A DNA stretch of 64,000 nt from JBLHKS01 sp047620505. GTDB lineage: Bacteria > Verrucomicrobiota > Verrucomicrobiia > Verrucomicrobiales > DEV007. The stretch covers positions 20,238-84,237 of the forward strand of contig JBLHKS010000008.1 of NCBI GenBank assembly GCA_047620505.1, in the 5' to 3' direction. This document shows, piece after piece, positions 42,706-50,973 of the stretch; position 1 is the first letter of the stretch; each line of letters begins with the position of its first letter. Below the pieces are notes generated by a model. The model was not told the origin of the DNA and did no database searches. It was given only the letters and a program-made list of their open reading frames with translations. A program made the translations under genes and the position numbers.

Positions 42706-43758
42706 TCAATTGTGGTACTTCTGAAAGTGCCGCAGCAGCGCGTCGCCGAAGTCGTGATCGAAATCTCGATAGATGCAGTGGACGTGATTGGCTTCGTCCT
42801 GGGTGTTGTCGTATTCGATCAGGAAATTCGGCCCTTGAATCAGGTAGTGATGTGGTTCGCCAGGCTCGAGGGATCCTGCCCAGATGAAGTGGATTTTCTC
42901 GACACCAGCCGCGTCGATCCGCGCGAAATCCTGCTTAGCCAACTCGCCGCGAATTCGCTCGATGTGCTCGCGGATCAGGCGGATGAGGAGTTCGCGCTGC
43001 TCGTCGGTCATCTCTGAAGCCGCGAGGCCATTCGGCTTTCCGCGCTCGAGTTTGCGTCGATTTCCAGTCGTCAAGCCGCCAACCGTCTCAGTGAGGAACT
43101 CGGGGATCTCGCCAATGCCAGTTTCGCGTTGTGCTTCGGTCAGGCTCGAAGCGAGTTCGCGGGCGAATTCGGTCTCGTTCTTCAAGACCTGAAGCCCAGG
43201 CCGCGGGCCGTCGTCCGGCAGGGTGGCCGGGATCGCGCCGAAAAATGACGGTGTCGCCGAAATCCAGCGGCCTTCGATCACGGTGACGTTCAAGGAAAGG
43301 TGGAAGCCCTCGACTCGGTAGCCCCAAGTCCCTTCCGGCTCAGGCGTGCCGAAAATCGTGAAGAAATATCGGTCGGAATTGCGGTGAACGTTCGGCGATT
43401 CGTCAGTCTCCTCGAGGTGATCGCCGAGGCTCATGATCGTGAACGCTTTCTGCGCACCGATGTGGCTCAGCCCGGTCATCATCAGCGAGTAGGCGAGCTG
43501 GCGTTGGCCATCGGACAGATCCGCCAGCGGAACGCCGCGCCGGATGATCGGGAAGAAGTGGATGTTGCCACGTTCGGCGTCCTGGAAGAGGTATTTCGCC
43601 TGCATCCCTTCATCGAGCGCGTCGATGAAGCGCTGCGCAGCGACAGCCATTTCGAGGGCGATTTCCGGAGCCTCGGTCGCGGCTGGCGGTGGGTCGTCCT
43701 GGGCGAATGCCAAGCCAGCAGCTGCTAGCGTGAAAGCGAGGGCGTAACGAATTTTCAT
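42706..43758 (-). CDS. DUF3500 family secreted protein
   Basis: A 350-residue protein with a signal peptide (MKIRYALAFTLAAAGLAFAQ). The typical DUF3500 ending is present (NHVHCIYRDFDHDFGDALLR), as is the central YRVEGFHLSLNVTVIEG segment. Its His-rich C-terminus suggests metal binding, but no reaction is established for the family. The ATG at 43758 overlaps the stop of the upstream glycosidase-like gene by 4 bases, making it the last of three coupled secreted proteins. The palindrome at 43717 encodes AAA inside the signal peptide. Confidence 0.88.
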   Translation of the reverse strand: MKIRYALAFTLAAAGLAFAQDDPPPAATEAPEIALEMAVAAQRFIDALDEGMQAKYLFQDAERGNIHFFPIIRRGVPLADLSDGQRQLAYSLMMTGLSHIGAQKAFTIMSLGDHLEETDESPNVHRNSDRYFFTIFGTPEPEGTWGYRVEGFHLSLNVTVIEGRWISATPSFFGAIPATLPDDGPRPGLQVLKNETEFARELASSLTEAQRETGIGEIPEFLTETVGGLTTGNRRKLERGKPNGLAASEMTDEQRELLIRLIREHIERIRGELAKQDFARIDAAGVEKIHFIWAGSLEPGEPHHYLIQGPNFLIEYDNTQDEANHVHCIYRDFDHDFGDALLRHFQKYHN

Positions 43759-45389
43759 GGCAGAGGAATTTTGTCTAGCTCGTCGAGAAGCGGCCGGTAG
43801 CCGTATTTATTGAGAAGCGCGATCACGCCACGGTCGCTGTTGTCTCGGACGACTTCCGCGTAGATCGCCAATGCGTTGTGAATCGCTTCGATGGCGAGTT
43901 CGAGGTTTTCGATCTGAGCATCGATGTCTCCAGCGGCTTTGGCGATGCCCGCGGCGCGAGTGGATTCGATCGCTGTGAAATAATGAAGCGCGAAAGTGAA
44001 CCGCTTCGCGTGGTAGAGCGTGAGTTCACGCGCCCCGCCGCGTGCCCGGGTGTTGGCGCGATACATTTCGTTCACGCCTTCGCCGTAGCTGCCTTTGGCC
44101 TCGGCCCACCACTCCGGCGCGGCTTCGTCAGTTCGGTAGTTGCTCATGAGCATCCCGGGATCCGATGCCGAGAGCTCCGGTCCGCCCGCTGCGATCGCCG
44201 CCGAGGCCTTCTTGATGGCGTTGAATCCGAGAACGAGGCGATCGGAAACGCCCTCGCCGCAAATCGGCGTGAACAAGTTGTGCAGCGCCTCTTCCGGCGA
44301 AATTTTCGAATTGAAACTCGCTCGCGAGAGATAAAAAACGTCAGGCGTGTGGTCGCCGGGAACGGAGCAATCGACAACGAAGCCTTCGGCGTTTTCACGG
44401 GAATTGGAGAGCTGCATCGCAAGACTCGAATTGAAATGCGGAAGCACGCCTCCGTCTTTCGGGCCAAGATGAATCGGGATCAGCTGGAATGCCGTGGTGT
44501 CCGCGTCAGGGAGCGAATTCCGCGCGGCCTCGACATGCTCCTTGTCGATCTTGATCCTCGCTTTCATCCCAAGATCATGCGCCGCGCTAATGATCCCGTT
44601 GGCGATTTTCATGCCGGCCTCAATTCGTTTTTCGTAAGTGGCTTTTCCCGCGAGATCAGGATTTTCGAAAACCTTCGCGCCTCCAAAAACGGAGCGACCC
44701 GCCGTTTCGCCGTCTACCCGAAATTCCTCGCCGCCCCAGACGATTCCCTTCTCCTCTTTCTGATCAAACTCGGCAAACGGCTGATCCGGATTGAGCGCGA
44801 GGATCACCTGATTGAACTTCAGCTTCGCCAGTTGACCCAGCAGCTGCTGGTGCTCGGCGAGGCTCCACGACTCCTGGCTGAAAGGCCCGCTTCCAATCGT
44901 TTTCCAAGCTCGGGTTCTGAGGACGGGCTCAAACACGAGGTCGAAATCCGCCAACGTGAGTTTCGGTTTTTCGATCGGCATGAAATCGTCATGAAGCGAG
45001 TAACGAATCCCGAACTGGTGTCCGAGTTCGCAAGCCGCCCAGTAGGTCGCGACCGGCGTTTCACCGCCGACGATCAGGTTGCTCGCGCCCATCGATTTGA
45101 GAATGTGGCCCTGCTCGCTGAGGCCCTCTGGCCAGCCGGTTTTGGTAAACGGATTCGTCTTCGGACTGCCGATGAGCACGGTCGCTCCATCGCCATCCGG
45201 AAAGAAATCCACGATCGCGGTTTCGACACCGAAGAGCTCCTTGAATTGACTCGCAAGCTGCTCGGCCGCTTTGGTTTCAAGCGGCGGTGCGTCCTCGCCG
45301 GTCACGAAGAAGACTTTTTCCTGGGCGACGAGTCCAATGCATCCTGACAAAGCCAGAAAAATGGTAGTGAAAATCGTTTTCATGATCAT
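43755..45389 (-). CDS. Secreted glycoside hydrolase-like protein (GH20/GH67-type N-terminal domain)
   Basis: About 544 residues. The ATG at 45389 overlaps the stop of the upstream PQQ-propeller gene by 4 bases. The signal peptide ends near LSGCIGLVAQ, and LSGC could be a lipobox. Residues 25-130 look like the alpha-glucuronidase/hexosaminidase N-terminal domain (PLETKAAEQLASQFKELFGV, ATVLIGSPKTNPF, then ATYWAACELGHQFGIRY). A TIM-barrel-like region follows (LAKLKFNQVILALNPDQPFA). The acidic catalytic pair was not identified, so the activity is not certain. The last 100 residues are helical. The palindrome at 44839 encodes QQLL. Confidence 0.65.
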   Translation of the reverse strand: MIMKTIFTTIFLALSGCIGLVAQEKVFFVTGEDAPPLETKAAEQLASQFKELFGVETAIVDFFPDGDGATVLIGSPKTNPFTKTGWPEGLSEQGHILKSMGASNLIVGGETPVATYWAACELGHQFGIRYSLHDDFMPIEKPKLTLADFDLVFEPVLRTRAWKTIGSGPFSQESWSLAEHQQLLGQLAKLKFNQVILALNPDQPFAEFDQKEEKGIVWGGEEFRVDGETAGRSVFGGAKVFENPDLAGKATYEKRIEAGMKIANGIISAAHDLGMKARIKIDKEHVEAARNSLPDADTTAFQLIPIHLGPKDGGVLPHFNSSLAMQLSNSRENAEGFVVDCSVPGDHTPDVFYLSRASFNSKISPEEALHNLFTPICGEGVSDRLVLGFNAIKKASAAIAAGGPELSASDPGMLMSNYRTDEAAPEWWAEAKGSYGEGVNEMYRANTRARGGARELTLYHAKRFTFALHYFTAIESTRAAGIAKAAGDIDAQIENLELAIEAIHNALAIYAEVVRDNSDRGVIALLNKYGYRPLLDELDKIPLP

Positions 45390-46828
45390 TTCGAGTTCGA
45401 GATGCAAATGAGGCTTTCGCGAGTCCGGAAGAAAATCCGGCCGTTCGAGATTGAAGGCGTTGCGAGGATTTCTTCGCCGAGATCGTTTTTGGCGAGAATG
45501 TTCAGCTCTGCCGAATCGTCGATCACGACCACGAACCCGTTGCGGCCCGCAAAGTAGATTTTGCCGTCGCCGTAGATCGGCGAAGCGTAATAATCGCCGA
45601 AGTTTCGCAGCCGCGTTCGGCCCCAGACTTCGTCGCCGGTCGTTGCGTCGAAGCAGCTCGCGATCCCGCCTGACTTAACCACATGAAGCCGGTTCGAAAC
45701 GACAAGCGGCGAGGTCAAATTCGACGGCGATTTGTTGTCGATGTTCCAGACGAGGTGGGTCTCGGTCACGTCGCCTGTCCCGCCGCCGCGCACCGCCTGA
45801 ATCGAGTTTCCGCCGCCGACGAGGTTGTCCGGATGCTGAAACGCAGTCTCGATCTCCTCCTCATCGATTTTCTTGTCTCCGTTCTTGTCGGAGAGATCGA
45901 AACGCTCGTAAAACTCAGCCGGCGCCTCGGCGCGTTCGAGCAGGCCGTCCTGGTTCGTGTCGAGCCACTGCATCAGCGCGAATTTCAGCGTCCGAGTCGC
46001 GTCGCCGTAGCTCTGGACGGCTACGTAAATCTTATCATCGGCGACAACTGGCGAGGTCATGATCGTCCGCAGCAGCGTGTTGCAGGTCCAGCGTTCCTTG
46101 CCAGTCGCTGGGTCGTAGCCCTTGAGTTTGCCTGAACCCGCGATGACCAAATCAGCTCGGCCGCCGGCCTCGCAAATCACCGGCAGCGCGTAGCCGGCGA
46201 GCATCTCAGGCCGGTTCGTCCGCCAGACTTCCTCGCCGGTTTTGACGTCGAACGCGCTGACGAATGGGTTGAGATCGTCGTCCTGACAGAAAATCACGCG
46301 CCCGTCGTAAACGATCGGCGACGCGCCCGGACCCCAGTCCATGAGGTAGGCCGGCATCGGAATTTTGTGCCGCCAGAGCTCATCGCCGCTCGCGATGTCG
46401 AACGCGAGCAGGCCTAACGTGGAAAAATAGACATAAACGCGATCGTCGTCCGCCGCCGGGGTCGACGAGCAGTGGCTGTTCGGTGGCGTGATTCGCGGGA
46501 GCTCGCCCGTTTCAAAATCCTTCCGCCAGATTTCTTTGCCGCTCGCTGCGTCGTGGCAGAAAACGGAAAAAGTTTGGTCGTCGGTCAAGCCGGTAGAGAA
46601 GACGCGGTCGCCGACGATCACGGCTGAGCCGAGCCCGTCGCCAATTTTGGCCGACCAGGCAGCGGTTTCGAAGGAAAATTCGACCGGCAAGGCCGCTTTT
46701 TCAGTGGAGGCACCGCTGCCGTTGATCCCGCGAAATTGGGGCCAGTCGTCAGCAGCTGCCGGGGCAAGCGAGAGCGCCAAGGCGCCGACGGCAGACGCCA
46801 GCACCGAGAAGTTTTTGGGGTTTTTCAT
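45386..46828 (-). CDS. PQQ-type beta-propeller protein with an EF-hand pair
   Basis: A 480-residue secreted protein with a signal peptide ending APAAA. Propeller repeats are seen as WPQFRGINGSG at the start, then AASGKEIWRKDFE, DIASGDELWRHKI, DVKTGEEVWRTNR, DPATGKERWTCN and DATTGDEVWGRTR. Between blades, near residues 290-335, lies a calcium-binding EF-hand pair (DTNQDGLLERAE and DKNGDKKIDEEE). Such proteins are numerous in Planctomycetes and Verrucomicrobia; whether a quinone is bound is unknown. It is the first gene of the PQQ - glycosidase-like - DUF3500 unit. A near-match of the palindrome is at 46751. Confidence 0.9.
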   Translation of the reverse strand: MKNPKNFSVLASAVGALALSLAPAAADDWPQFRGINGSGASTEKAALPVEFSFETAAWSAKIGDGLGSAVIVGDRVFSTGLTDDQTFSVFCHDAASGKEIWRKDFETGELPRITPPNSHCSSTPAADDDRVYVYFSTLGLLAFDIASGDELWRHKIPMPAYLMDWGPGASPIVYDGRVIFCQDDDLNPFVSAFDVKTGEEVWRTNRPEMLAGYALPVICEAGGRADLVIAGSGKLKGYDPATGKERWTCNTLLRTIMTSPVVADDKIYVAVQSYGDATRTLKFALMQWLDTNQDGLLERAEAPAEFYERFDLSDKNGDKKIDEEEIETAFQHPDNLVGGGNSIQAVRGGGTGDVTETHLVWNIDNKSPSNLTSPLVVSNRLHVVKSGGIASCFDATTGDEVWGRTRLRNFGDYYASPIYGDGKIYFAGRNGFVVVIDDSAELNILAKNDLGEEILATPSISNGRIFFRTRESLICISNSK

Positions 46829-46955
46829 GAGTGATTACCGGTGATCTTGACCGTTCGCTGGCAGTCTGGCAATCGCGAAAACCGACTGCTTTGCTATCCG
46901 CTCGATCCAGCGTCCTCGCCTCTCACTGAAGAAGATCTTTCGGTCGCCGCCGAAA

Positions 46956-47882
46956 TCACTTTCCAAGCAAGCCGAGCTTTCGAGTCGAAATCAGTTCCAT
47001 TTCAATTTTCTGCGCGACGGGCATTTCCAGCAATTCGCCGGGTCGGACCGGATTCGGCATCTTCACCGTCATCTTCAGATTGGCCGAGCTTTTGCGTGGA
47101 AATCCCAGATCTTTGTCGATCCAGACGACTCCACGCAGAGTGCCGTCTTCGGTTTCGATCGCTTCGCCGGAACCGCCGGATTCGAGCGTGAACGAAAGCA
47201 CGCCGAGACAATCGAGCCTGGCGCATTCCGCTTCGCCGATCGCTTCATCGCGCGAGTATCGAAAGCGGAAAGCCGTCCGAACGACGCCAGCTGGCGGGAG
47301 TTGCGTAGTCGCCTCGTGAAGCCACTGCTTGCCTGCCGAAATCCCCTCAGCAGCCAGCCCGAGATCGACCGACTCCGCCAGCAGCTGCTGGAGTTGCTCC
47401 TGACCAAATTGTTGACCCAGCGGATTCGCCTCGCCCGCCGCGAATTCATCCAAACCACCGAGATTGATCGCTTTTCCGGATTCGTCCAAGTGCACCGTGA
47501 ACTTGCGCCCGACGAGTTCGCCGAAACTCGCTTTCAGCGGCGATCGCGCGCTCGTCGGATCGCCTGAATCGAACCGAAGCTCCGCTCCGCCAACATTCAG
47601 ATTCACGCTCAACGAAGTGATCGCGGTCACCACTTCTCGATCGGCCTCGCCCTTTGCTTTTCGACAGGCCGACGTCAGAACCAGAGTCAAATCGACGACC
47701 TGTTTCGCCCCCTCACCATTTTCCAGAGTAACTTCGGTGTGCTGCGAATGCCGAGTTACGTACTCGCGTCCCGCCTCAAACGCAGGCCGATCCAGATGGG
47801 CAGCCGGTTCGGGCTCCTGCGCCAGATTCAAGTGCGGCGCGAAAACGATCAGGATAAGAAAAATGGTGCGCATTTTTGCCAT
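46956..47882 (-). CDS. Secreted DUF6263-like protein of unknown function
   Basis: About 308 residues with a signal peptide (MRTIFLILIVFAPHLNLAQ). The body is beta-rich (FEAGREYVTRHSQHTEVTLE, then KFTVHLDESGKAINLGGLDE), similar in style to DUF6263 proteins of PVC and Bacteroidota bacteria. No catalytic motif was seen. ATG at 47882 is used; ATG at 47873 begins the same signal peptide. It stands alone with 127 bases before the propeller gene downstream, and an 8-pair inverted repeat lies about 45 bases upstream. The palindrome at 47380 encodes QQLL. Confidence 0.65.
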   Translation of the reverse strand: MAKMRTIFLILIVFAPHLNLAQEPEPAAHLDRPAFEAGREYVTRHSQHTEVTLENGEGAKQVVDLTLVLTSACRKAKGEADREVVTAITSLSVNLNVGGAELRFDSGDPTSARSPLKASFGELVGRKFTVHLDESGKAINLGGLDEFAAGEANPLGQQFGQEQLQQLLAESVDLGLAAEGISAGKQWLHEATTQLPPAGVVRTAFRFRYSRDEAIGEAECARLDCLGVLSFTLESGGSGEAIETEDGTLRGVVWIDKDLGFPRKSSANLKMTVKMPNPVRPGELLEMPVAQKIEMELISTRKLGLLGK

Positions 47883-47926
47883 GTTAGCCAAGGAACTGGG
47901 GGCCGAAACCAATAGTTGGTCGAGCC

Positions 47927-47947
47927 GGTGGTAAATTTCTTACCACC
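47927..47947. repeat. Perfect 8-bp inverted repeat between the DUF6263-like gene and glnB
   Basis: GGTGGTAA (47927-47934), five bases, TTACCACC (47940-47947). No T-run follows on either side, so an operator or leader hairpin of the minus-strand gene (ATG at 47882) is more likely than a terminator. Confidence 0.35.
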
Positions 47948-48030
47948 TCGGGGTCAACTGCTGCTCCGTTTCTCAGGTGAGTTGCCGATTTTCGCTCAAA
48001 ATTCCCCGTCGGGATGAATTTCCAACGCTC

Positions 48031-48047
48031 TTGGCACGCATCCAGCT
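48031..48047 (+). promoter_or_regulatory. Sigma-54-type promoter candidate for glnB
   Basis: TTGGCACG at 48031-48038 is a full match to the -24 element. GC at 48045-48046 stands exactly 12 bases from the GG, as required for the -12 element; the two T before it are C and A here. The start of transcription would be near 48058, about 38 bases before the glnB ATG. Control of PII genes by sigma-54 is well known in Proteobacteria; here it is inferred from the site. Confidence 0.5.
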
Positions 48048-48095
48048 TTTGATTGCCTAGACTCACTAATTTAAAACTAAACACATCAAATCCAC

Positions 48096-48455
48096 ATGAA
48101 AAAAGTCGAAGCCATCATCAAACCTTTCAAACTCGAAGACGTGAAAGACGCCCTTTCTGAAGTCGGCGTGCAAGGCATGACCGTGACCGAAGTTAAGGGA
48201 TTCGGCCGCCAGAAGGGCCACACCGAAATCTATCGCGGAAGCGAGTACACCGTCGATTTCCTTCCGAAAGTGAAGCTCGAAGTCGTCGTTGATGACGAGG
48301 ATGCAGAAAAAGTCGTGGCTGCAATCGTCAAGACCGCCAACACCGGCAAAATCGGTGACGGCAAAGTGTTCGTATCCGCGATCGAAAGCGCAATCCGCAT
48401 TCGGACGAGTGAGAAAAACGGCGCAGCGATCGCTGCTTCTCAGGCGCAGGGCTGA
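48096..48455 (+). CDS. glnB: Nitrogen regulatory protein PII (GlnB/GlnK)
   Basis: A 119-residue trimeric signalling protein that senses 2-oxoglutarate and ATP/ADP and controls nitrogen metabolism. The start MKKVEAIIKPFKLEDVKDAL is typical. The T-loop uridylylation site is present as GSEYTVDFLPK with Tyr51 at the canonical position. The B-loop TGKIGDGKVFV is intact. No amtB is adjacent, so it is not a classical glnK-amtB pair. A sigma-54-like promoter lies upstream and a strong terminator follows within 30 bases of the stop, so the gene is probably expressed alone. Confidence 0.97.
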   Translation: MKKVEAIIKPFKLEDVKDALSEVGVQGMTVTEVKGFGRQKGHTEIYRGSEYTVDFLPKVKLEVVVDDEDAEKVVAAIVKTANTGKIGDGKVFVSAIESAIRIRTSEKNGAAIAASQAQG

Positions 48456-48482
48456 TCACGCGAATTCAACGAATTCTGCAGA

Positions 48483-48512
48483 CGCGAGCCGACAGCGGTT
48501 CGCGTTTTTTTT
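48483..48512 (+). terminator. Rho-independent terminator of glnB
   Basis: CGCGAGCCG (48483-48491), a 4-base loop, and CGGTTCGCG (48496-48504) pair over 9 positions with one G-T pair. Eight T follow. The hairpin begins 27 bases after the glnB stop. Confidence 0.85.
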
Positions 48513-48538
48513 GTGCCGTGCCTCGCGCCCGCCTCTTC

Positions 48539-50848
48539 TCACTCGACGAACAAAAATTGCTGCGTGTTCAGCAGCGCCCAAACAACTCCGTCGTAGGCCT
48601 CGTCGCCAAACTTTTCAACCTCAGCCGCAACGAGTTCCAGCTCCGCCTCAGTCGGCTCGCGAGTGAGCATTGCGCCGAAAATCAATCGGGTTTTCTCCTC
48701 CTGCGTTTCCGCTCCGGCCAAGCGCCTTCCGAAGACGGCGAACTTGTTCGTAAGCGCCTCAATCATCGGGCCATTCAGCAGATTCAGCGCCTGAGGAACC
48801 GACGCAGTGGCCGCGGCGTTCTCGATGACCTCACGATCCGACTGACCGAAATCCCGTAGGAAATGCCCGCGCTTGGCCGGCGTCTCCAGCTCTGAGGCAC
48901 GCGCCATCCGATAAATCAGGCCTTTAAAAGTTCGCAAGTCGGCCTGCTGACGTTTCGTCCACTCGTGTTGATCGCCCGGCTTCAGATCCGCCGGCATTTC
49001 AGGCAATTTGATTTCCGGGAGCGATGTCAGAACCGCGCCGCCAGCGACGGAGCCGTCCATCGAAGTCATTTTGGCTTCAGCCAGGCCCATCATCGAACCC
49101 AGCAGCTGCTCGCCGGAGCTGGCTTTGACGAGCTCGATGTAGCCGACCTCTCGGTAGGTGTTTCGCAGCTCAGTTTCGGCGTCTTTTTCCGCCTGGCGGA
49201 TCGCGGCGAGCTTTTCTTTATCGCCAGCGCGATGAACAACGATCATTTCCTGAGCGGCCTTTTCGCGTCCACGACGGCGGGCAAGCGTCAGCGGCGCGAG
49301 GGTCTCCAACAGCTCCGTAAGGTCTTCGATCGACCTACCTTCGAGGCTTTCCCAAAGGAGCCGTTCGCGTTCGACTGACTGGAGCTGGGTCTTGAGCAGA
49401 GGTCGATAGAGATCGGCTTCGGGCACAGCGAGAGCGACCATCGAATCCCAGATTTGCTCGGCGCTCATCCGGCGAAGCGCAGGACCGGCAAAATGATAAG
49501 GCTGGCCCATCAGCAGCTGCTCACGATTCGCGGAGCGCTGCCAGGCCTCGGTGTTGAAGACGATTTTGAGGTAGGCCCGCATGTCGAAATCCAGTTCGCG
49601 CATCAGGTCTTCCAAGTAGGCCATGAGTTCGGGATTTGACGGTTGAGCGAGGTCCGTGAAATCGTCGACCGGCTCAATGACCGCGACGCCGAAGGCGAGT
49701 TTCCAGAGACGATTAGCGATGACGCGGGTAAAAGTAGGGTTGTCCCGTGAAGTCATCCAATCGGTGTAGGCCTCAATCGGGCTACCGTCATAATTCGCCA
49801 GATCGATCTCTCCGCCGAACATCGTACTCGCTTCGATCACGTCTCCCGGCTTCGCGTCCTGGTATTGATAGTCGTGCGGAAGGTTCAGTTCGACCTCATT
49901 TTCAGCGACGGTATAATTCAAAAGTGGATAGTAGAGATCGACGCTTGCCCAGTAGGCACCTTCGCGCAGATCATCGATTTCCTTCACGGCTTCCCAGCCC
50001 TTCATCACTAACGTCTTAAATTCTTCGACCGGTATCCCATCTTCGCCGCCGAGCCCGCTGCGAGGCCGCCCTGCGTGAACGGAAATGTGCTTTTCCATGT
50101 TCTCGGGCCGAACCATCGGAATATTCTTATCCGGACCGACCGCTTCGGCGAACGCGTCGCGCACGCGCTGCTTGAAATCCTCACCTGTAGCCCTTCGTAA
50201 AGGGGTATAGGTATAGATATCGCGCGCGTCCATCCCATAGCTGAACGCGGCCATCTGGTAGTAGTCCATTTGGGTCCATTTATCGAAAGGATGATTGTGG
50301 CACTGCGCGCATTCGAGCCGAGTACCCAGAAAAATTCGGACAGTGTTCGACATGTTGTCCAGCGGCATCCCGCGATCGCGAAAATAGTAGCCCATCGCGC
50401 CGCTCTCCCAGGTCTTGCCACGCGAACTGACTAACGCGCTCACAAAATCGTCGTAAGGCAAGTTGTCCTTGATCGACTTCTTCAGCCAGAGTTGGTAATT
50501 CAGAAACGCGTTCCTGCTCGGCCCCTGATCCTGCATGCGAAGGACGTCGGCCCAATAATTATAGAAGTGGCTGACGTGAGCGTCACTGTCCAGCAGCTGC
50601 TGGATGAGCCGTTCTCGCTTATTCGGATACTCGCTCGAGTGAAATTCCTCGGCCTCTTCGATCGTAGGAATTCTCCCAGCGATATTTAGATGGGAACGAC
50701 GAAGAAAAGCGGCGTCATCGATTTTGGGGTTCGGCTGAAGCCCCTGTCTTTTGAGGTCAGCCTCGATCAGCGCGTCGATCTTCTCTTCCGGCGTCTCGGC
50801 GAGCGCGAACGCGGAAAAAAAGATCGTGAGAAAACAGAACAATCGCAT
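48539..50848 (-). CDS. Secreted DUF1549/DUF1553 (PSCyt2/PSD1) protein with a c-type haem motif
   Basis: About 769 residues starting at ATG 50848 with a signal peptide (MRLFCFLTIFFSAFALA). DUF1549 is early (DDAAFLRRSHLNIAGRIPTI) and includes LECAQCHNHPFDKWTQMDYY, a CxxCH haem motif. DUF1553 fills the C-terminal half (TSRDNPTFTRVIANRLWKLA, ending ALLNTQQFLFVE). Such proteins are typical of Planctomycetes and Verrucomicrobia, and the role is unproven. It is a second member of the group beside the DUF1592/DUF1552 pair at 30.5-34 kb. It carries three exact palindromes (49101, 49512, 50592), all in the QQLL/EQLL frame. Confidence 0.92.
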   Translation of the reverse strand: MRLFCFLTIFFSAFALAETPEEKIDALIEADLKRQGLQPNPKIDDAAFLRRSHLNIAGRIPTIEEAEEFHSSEYPNKRERLIQQLLDSDAHVSHFYNYWADVLRMQDQGPSRNAFLNYQLWLKKSIKDNLPYDDFVSALVSSRGKTWESGAMGYYFRDRGMPLDNMSNTVRIFLGTRLECAQCHNHPFDKWTQMDYYQMAAFSYGMDARDIYTYTPLRRATGEDFKQRVRDAFAEAVGPDKNIPMVRPENMEKHISVHAGRPRSGLGGEDGIPVEEFKTLVMKGWEAVKEIDDLREGAYWASVDLYYPLLNYTVAENEVELNLPHDYQYQDAKPGDVIEASTMFGGEIDLANYDGSPIEAYTDWMTSRDNPTFTRVIANRLWKLAFGVAVIEPVDDFTDLAQPSNPELMAYLEDLMRELDFDMRAYLKIVFNTEAWQRSANREQLLMGQPYHFAGPALRRMSAEQIWDSMVALAVPEADLYRPLLKTQLQSVERERLLWESLEGRSIEDLTELLETLAPLTLARRRGREKAAQEMIVVHRAGDKEKLAAIRQAEKDAETELRNTYREVGYIELVKASSGEQLLGSMMGLAEAKMTSMDGSVAGGAVLTSLPEIKLPEMPADLKPGDQHEWTKRQQADLRTFKGLIYRMARASELETPAKRGHFLRDFGQSDREVIENAAATASVPQALNLLNGPMIEALTNKFAVFGRRLAGAETQEEKTRLIFGAMLTREPTEAELELVAAEVEKFGDEAYDGVVWALLNTQQFLFVE

Positions 50849-50973
50849 GCCAGCAAACACGAGCTTCGACGGCTTCAGCTTTCGAACTGGCTGCCCCACG
50901 ATCTTCTTTATATTTTCTCTTTTCCGCAAAAACAAGTTTGCCAGGCAACCGCTCCACCCCGCATCGTTCACGC

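Noticed and set aside
43878..45347. Long open frame (489 codons) on the plus strand opposite the glycosidase-like gene
   Set aside because: It lies fully antisense to a gene with a signal peptide and ATGA couplings. Its product is Arg-rich with no domain; GC-rich DNA gives such frames by chance.
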